DNA from: Candidatus Limnocylindrales bacterium
GTDB taxonomy: Bacteria; Moduliflexota; Moduliflexia; Moduliflexales; JAUQPW01
NCBI GenBank assembly: GCA_035559535.1
Contig: DATMBG010000012.1
Coordinates: 1 to 64,000 of the forward strand
Direction: 5' to 3'
Length of the DNA stretch: 64,000 bases
Below are positions 60,519 to 64,000 of this stretch, one piece after another. How positions within the stretch are numbered: position 1 is the first letter of the stretch; each line of letters opens with the position of its first letter. A program made the position numbers and the translations under genes. Under the pieces are notes generated by a model. That model made no database searches. It saw nothing but the letters and a program-made list of their open reading frames with translations, and was not told the origin of the DNA.

Positions 60519-62141
60519 TTAATGCACACGTTTCTCGTACCCCTTCCACTCTTTCTCCCGTAACACATACTTTTGGATTTTTCCTGTGGAAGTTTTGGGC
60601 AGCTCGCAGAACTCTACCACTTTAGGGCATTTATAATGGGCCAGGTGTTCTCGACAGAAATTAATGAGATCCTGTTCCGTTGGATGAGTTCCTGGTTTAG
60701 GTGTGACAAAGGCTTTGGGGACTTCTCCCCATTTCTCGTCGGGGATGGCAATCACAGCGGCTTCCAGGACATCGGGGTGTTTATAGAGAACGTTCTCCAC
60801 TTCGATGGTTGAGATGTTCTCCCCACCACTGATAATAATATCCTTTTTTCGATCTTTAAGCTCCATATATCCATCGGGATGAAGTACCGCTAAATCACCG
60901 CTATGGAACCAACCACCCTGAAACGCCGCTTCGGTGGCCTCCGGATCTTTGAAATACCCCTTCATGACAGTATTTCCTCGCATGACTACCTCTCCCATGG
61001 TTTTACCATCGGCGGGTACCTCCTTCAGATGGGCATCGACAACTCGAAAAAGTTTCGCCGTAATATGGGAGACCCCCTGACGGGCCATCAACCGGGCCTG
61101 AGTTTCTTGATCCAGAGTATCCCAGTGGGGTTGCCACTCACAGACCGTATTAGGTCCGTAGGTTTCGGTCAAACCGTAAAGGTGAATGACTTGGATTCCC
61201 ATTCCTTCCATCTTTTGGATGATGGTCGGCGAAGGGGGAGCTCCTCCCGTTGCTACCTTAATCGGGTGGGAAAATCGAATTTGATTGGCCATGGGATGAT
61301 GGGCTAAACCAATGAGGACCACGGGGGCTCCACAGAAATGAGATACCCGTTCCTTTTCAATCAGCCGAAAGACCTGCTCGGGGTCTACTTTTCGTAAGCA
61401 AATATGGGTTCCTCCCGTGGCAGTTACGCCCCACGTGAAGCACCAACCATTACAGTGAAACATGGGAAGTGTCCAGAGATAAACGCTCCGACTATTCAAC
61501 CCTAACTCCAGGGCATCTCCCAGGGCATTCAGATAAGCTCCTCGATGGGTGTACATGACTCCCTTGGGTTGACCTGTGGTTCCACTGGTGTAATTGATGG
61601 TGATGGTTTCGTTCTCATCCTCAGGCCAGGTTCCGGGGAGTTCTTCTTTCCCTTCTTGAAGAAAAGTTTCATAATCGGGACCTGGTAGAAGGGGAGAGGA
61701 CCGAGTCATTCCCGTGTTTTCATCTACCACGTTAACCCAGGTGGTAACACTCTTCATTTTTTCCTGGATAGGCTGGATGAAGCGTGCAAATTCGACATCT
61801 ACAAAAAAAGCCTTGGCCTCGGCATGGTTTATAATATAGGCAATTTCCTCCGGGCTGAGTCGGATGTTGATGGCCACTAGGATACCTCCGGCCAGGGGAA
61901 CCCCATAATGGGCTTCCAAAAGTGGAGGAGTATTGGGCACTAAAAAGGCGACCCGGTCTCCTTTGGTAACTCCTGCTTTTTGTAAGGCATGGGCCAGTCG
62001 ATGAACTCTTTGGGAGAATTGCCGATAGGTATACCGGGTCTCGTTGTAAATAATGGCCGTTTTTTCCGGAAAAACATAGGTACTCCGCTCTAAGAAGCTT
62101 AAGGGAGTTAAGGGTACGTAATTTATACCAGGCTGAATCAT
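60519..62141 (-). CDS. AMP-binding acyl-CoA synthetase
   Basis: A 540-residue member of the adenylate-forming family that activates a carboxylic acid to its acyl-CoA via an acyl-adenylate. The P-loop is INYTSGTTGQPKGVMYTHRG, the A5 motif is HLYGLTETYGP, and WFHSGDLAVLHPDGYMELKDR and the C-terminal KTSTGKIQKYVLRE (with the catalytic Lys) are present. It resembles medium- or long-chain acyl-CoA ligases of the FadD/AlkK type; the substrate cannot be read off. It is followed after 40 bases of spacer by the toxin-antitoxin pair on the same strand. Confidence 0.92.
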   Translation of the reverse strand: MIQPGINYVPLTPLSFLERSTYVFPEKTAIIYNETRYTYRQFSQRVHRLAHALQKAGVTKGDRVAFLVPNTPPLLEAHYGVPLAGGILVAINIRLSPEEIAYIINHAEAKAFFVDVEFARFIQPIQEKMKSVTTWVNVVDENTGMTRSSPLLPGPDYETFLQEGKEELPGTWPEDENETITINYTSGTTGQPKGVMYTHRGAYLNALGDALELGLNSRSVYLWTLPMFHCNGWCFTWGVTATGGTHICLRKVDPEQVFRLIEKERVSHFCGAPVVLIGLAHHPMANQIRFSHPIKVATGGAPPSPTIIQKMEGMGIQVIHLYGLTETYGPNTVCEWQPHWDTLDQETQARLMARQGVSHITAKLFRVVDAHLKEVPADGKTMGEVVMRGNTVMKGYFKDPEATEAAFQGGWFHSGDLAVLHPDGYMELKDRKKDIIISGGENISTIEVENVLYKHPDVLEAAVIAIPDEKWGEVPKAFVTPKPGTHPTEQDLINFCREHLAHYKCPKVVEFCELPKTSTGKIQKYVLREKEWKGYEKRVH

Positions 62142-62181
62142 GGATTCCTCCTTATGGGGGAGGGGGGATCCCGCTCCTTTA

Positions 62182-62565
62182 CTAAGGACTGGATTCGGGA
62201 GGAAGACGTCTCCGACGGATCCCCCCTTTGTCGATGATTACAATGGAATTGGATAATTCGATACTTGCCGTGGTTTCAAGTACCTGTTTCAAGTATTTTA
62301 TAACCTCCTGTTCGCTATAATTTCCGCCTCGAAAGAGAATCAGACCGGGTCCTTCGGCCTGTGCTAAAGTCAGAATTTTGGAATAGTTCAAATCCAGCGT
62401 AGCTACTGTGATGACAATACGATGCTCCTTTCGGGCATAGGCTAAAAGAGCCGCATCTGAGTCTCGACTCAGTCCCCGGTCAATGGCATGAATGGCGTCG
62501 TGGCCTTGCAGGATAAGCCAAAAGGCCAACTCCGGAGATAGCATCAAATCGACAAGAAATCTCAT
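62182..62565 (-). CDS. DUF5615 PIN-like toxin
   Basis: A 127-residue PIN-like (Mut7-C-type) ribonuclease candidate. The first acidic residue lies in FLVDLMLSPELA, followed by GHDAIHAID, then an acidic pair around RDSDAALLAYARKEHRIVIT and DLNYSKI. These would form the metal site. It overlaps the upstream DUF433 gene by four bases (ATGA), typical of toxin-antitoxin pairs. The first motif has L-M-L in place of the usual E-N-L, so an acidic catalytic residue may be altered. Confidence 0.85.
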   Translation of the reverse strand: MRFLVDLMLSPELAFWLILQGHDAIHAIDRGLSRDSDAALLAYARKEHRIVITVATLDLNYSKILTLAQAEGPGLILFRGGNYSEQEVIKYLKQVLETTASIELSNSIVIIDKGGIRRRRLPPESSP

Positions 62566-62786
62566 GGCAAAAATTCGACCGTTTCTTCTTCTGCAAGGCG
62601 AGCTGCATACCCTAAAGCCTCTAAAATATCTTCGGCTTCCAGGTAAGGATAGGCTCTCAGGATGGTTTCTTGGGTCTCTCCGGAGGCTAAAAGCCCCAGC
62701 AAGCGTGAAACCGGGAAACGAAGCTCACGGATACAGGGTTTACCACTACATACCCGGGGATCTACGGTAATACGTTCGAATCTCAT
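62562..62786 (-). CDS. DUF433 antitoxin
   Basis: A 74-residue helix-rich protein of the DUF433 family (ITVDPRVCSGKPCIRELRFP, then LLASGETQETILRAYPYLEAED). These proteins have a winged helix-type DNA-binding fold and are encoded directly before DUF5615 toxins, as here. Start ATG 62786 matches the family; a longer frame begins in repeat sequence. The stop overlaps the toxin's start codon. Confidence 0.87.
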   Translation of the reverse strand: MRFERITVDPRVCSGKPCIRELRFPVSRLLGLLASGETQETILRAYPYLEAEDILEALGYAARLAEEETVEFLP

Positions 62787-62820
62787 CTGCTTCTGATTTA
62801 GAAATTTATTGATTACCGGA

Positions 62821-62860
62821 GGGTCAGAAGTCGAAATGCCACCGGACCCCTGACTTCTCA
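62821..62860. repeat. Short facing-arm repeat (GTCAGAAGTC type)
   Basis: GGGTCAGAAGTC and CCCCTGACTTCT face each other across 16 bases. The unit matches the array at 9570-9660. It lies just upstream of the toxin-antitoxin pair. Confidence 0.4.
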
Positions 62861-63025
62861 TCCTAAATCTAAATAGAAAGGTTGTCTAACCTGCCGGGCG
62901 ATCCTGGGGATCACCCTTAAACAGGAAACCCACCTCACCCTCCCCCTCGTTCCCCTCTCCTGAAGCTTCAGAAGAAGGAAAAGAAAGTGAGGCCTGCAAG
63001 GTTCAACAGAGAAATGGTATAACAC

Positions 63026-64000
63026 CTAAAATACTTTCCTGGGTTGGAGTAAACCCATTTCTATACTTGTTTCCTCTCGGATAGAGAACTCTAAGGGATG
63101 ATGGGTAATATTTAAATAAGCTGTCTCATCACCAGGGTGATAAGAAGGTAGAAAATAAAAGTAGACTTGATAACGATGCCGACCGTTATCAACCGTTAAT
63201 AGATCAAAAAGATGTCCAATACGGATAAAAAGCTGTTTACTCCCATCAGGTAAGAGGTTCATGGTATCTATATAGACAAGTTCCCCCTTCAGTTGGCTCA
63301 ACGTAGGCCCCCGTTGAATAACGGTCATAAAACTCCCCTGTTTGCCTGTAAGTACCGACCATTCTTGATGGCTACGATCCAGATTTTTTTCGGCCTCCGA
63401 CATGACCCCGTCTAAAACCACTCCCTGCCGGTTATTGGAGTTATAGAATTTCATCCCCAGGGCGTTTTCGTTAAAGTCCAGAGCTCCCAGTACCGAGGCC
63501 TGCGAACAGTAGCGACTCAATTTAATGGGGCTATGGATAATATTGGTATAGTAAAAGTGATTTAAGTAATAAATAGAATCCACTTCTTCCGAAGGAAGCT
63601 TAATTCCCAAGATAAGTTCCAGTTCAGGTTTACCTCGTATGATCACCCGGACGGGTCCATCTTTGTAAGCACTCAGTCTGAATCGGATATCGTCTTCATC
63701 TCGCTTGAAGGTTTTAATGGCTCCTAACAAGAAAAACCATTCCAATCGAGCCCGCCCTTCTATACGGGATTTTTTGATGAGATTCTTTCCATTCCCCCCT
63801 CCGGCTTCCGTGATGAGGAGTTTCGTATAGTAGGCTCCTTCCGGCGGAGAGCTGACCAGATAATAATCGGTTGAAATGATATGTTCGCTGGAACTAAGGG
63901 TATATCGAACATAGTCCAGAGGAGATCTTTCCGGAGGATTAGAAAAATAAAAGACATATGCCCAGCCTCGACAGGCTGTTAAAGGGTCTCGAACCTCGAC
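63026..64000 (-). CDS. Unrecognised protein, C-terminal part (5' end outside window)
   Basis: The open frame continues to the window edge, so at least 324 residues are present and the true start is beyond 64000. An internal TTG at 63745 is not the start. Visible features are an N-terminal segment like TACRGWAYVFYFSNPPERSP, then SEHIISTDYYLVSSP, GYYTKLL-like strands, and a beta-rich body with YLNHFYYTNI and ALDFNENALGMKFYN. The composition suggests a secreted or periplasmic beta protein. No family is recognised, and no membrane helix is visible. Confidence 0.7.
   Translation of the reverse strand, partial: VEVRDPLTACRGWAYVFYFSNPPERSPLDYVRYTLSSSEHIISTDYYLVSSPPEGAYYTKLLITEAGGGNGKNLIKKSRIEGRARLEWFFLLGAIKTFKRDEDDIRFRLSAYKDGPVRVIIRGKPELELILGIKLPSEEVDSIYYLNHFYYTNIIHSPIKLSRYCSQASVLGALDFNENALGMKFYNSNNRQGVVLDGVMSEAEKNLDRSHQEWSVLTGKQGSFMTVIQRGPTLSQLKGELVYIDTMNLLPDGSKQLFIRIGHLFDLLTVDNGRHRYQVYFYFLPSYHPGDETAYLNITHHPLEFSIREETSIEMGLLQPRKVF

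Overview
The window looks like chromosomal DNA of an uncultured diderm (Gram-negative) bacterium of moderate G+C. Diderm evidence: two proteins that end in phenylalanine like outer-membrane barrels, an Mla/Mce lipid-transport operon, several lipoproteins and a Tat substrate. No 16S gene or other marker is present, so the phylum cannot be fixed. Gene content is mostly housekeeping and metabolic. There are no phage genes, transposases or CRISPR arrays. The spacers are unusually rich in palindromic and inverted repeats.

Layout. 1-7 kb: end of an SMP-30/gluconolactonase-like gene, a small membrane protein with a structured leader, then a metal (Zn/Mn-type) ABC uptake operon with its own outer-membrane barrel and two substrate-binding proteins. 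6.9-10 kb: tRNA-Leu(CAG), tsaE, and minCDE reading leftward from a good promoter. 10-20 kb: a 1280-residue fusion of an MFS-like membrane domain, HEAT repeats and two cyclic-nucleotide-binding domains; glutamate dehydrogenase; an acyl-CoA carboxylase beta subunit lying between two inverted copies of one repeat; and an 875-residue TPR protein. 20-28 kb: a hybrid histidine kinase behind a possible structured RNA leader, then glycolate oxidase glcDEF. 28-34 kb: a repeat-rich spacer, an aldehyde dehydrogenase, queC, queD, a pteridine-reductase-like SDR, and a Tat-exported metallo-beta-lactamase-fold hydrolase. 35-41 kb: a CHASE2 adenylate/guanylate cyclase next to a FecR-TPR-beta-barrel protein and a 70-residue protein with a switch-like leader. 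42-48 kb: a PLD-VTT fusion, small alpha-helical proteins and a GlcG/HbpS protein. 48-54 kb: moxR, mlaEFD with a TPR lipoprotein, and an XRE regulator. 54-64 kb: GTP-type PEP carboxykinase, enoyl-CoA hydratase, two tandem J-domain proteins, a duplicated-fold membrane protein, an acyl-CoA synthetase, a DUF433/DUF5615 toxin-antitoxin pair and the end of an unrecognised gene.

How the parts fit. Glycolate or lactate use (aldehyde dehydrogenase, GlcDEF, GlcG-like protein), acyl-CoA steps (AMP-binding ligase, enoyl-CoA hydratase, carboxyltransferase), glutamate dehydrogenase and PEP carboxykinase suggest growth on small organic acids, fatty acids and amino acids with gluconeogenesis. A class III cyclase and a protein with two cyclic-nucleotide-binding domains in one window suggest cAMP or cGMP signalling, but no direct link is visible.

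The least-described material is non-coding. (1) Palindromic elements made of 7-8-base direct-repeat arms facing each other across a core; two flank the carboxyltransferase gene as 33-base identical inverted copies. (2) A 28-base palindrome (GTAGGG...CCCTAC around ACCGGCCGGT) in six copies, one inside glcF. (3) MITE-like elements with 13-base terminal inverted repeats. (4) Several leaders that look able to fold into alternative structures. All positions were read by eye; no alignment, folding or database search was run.
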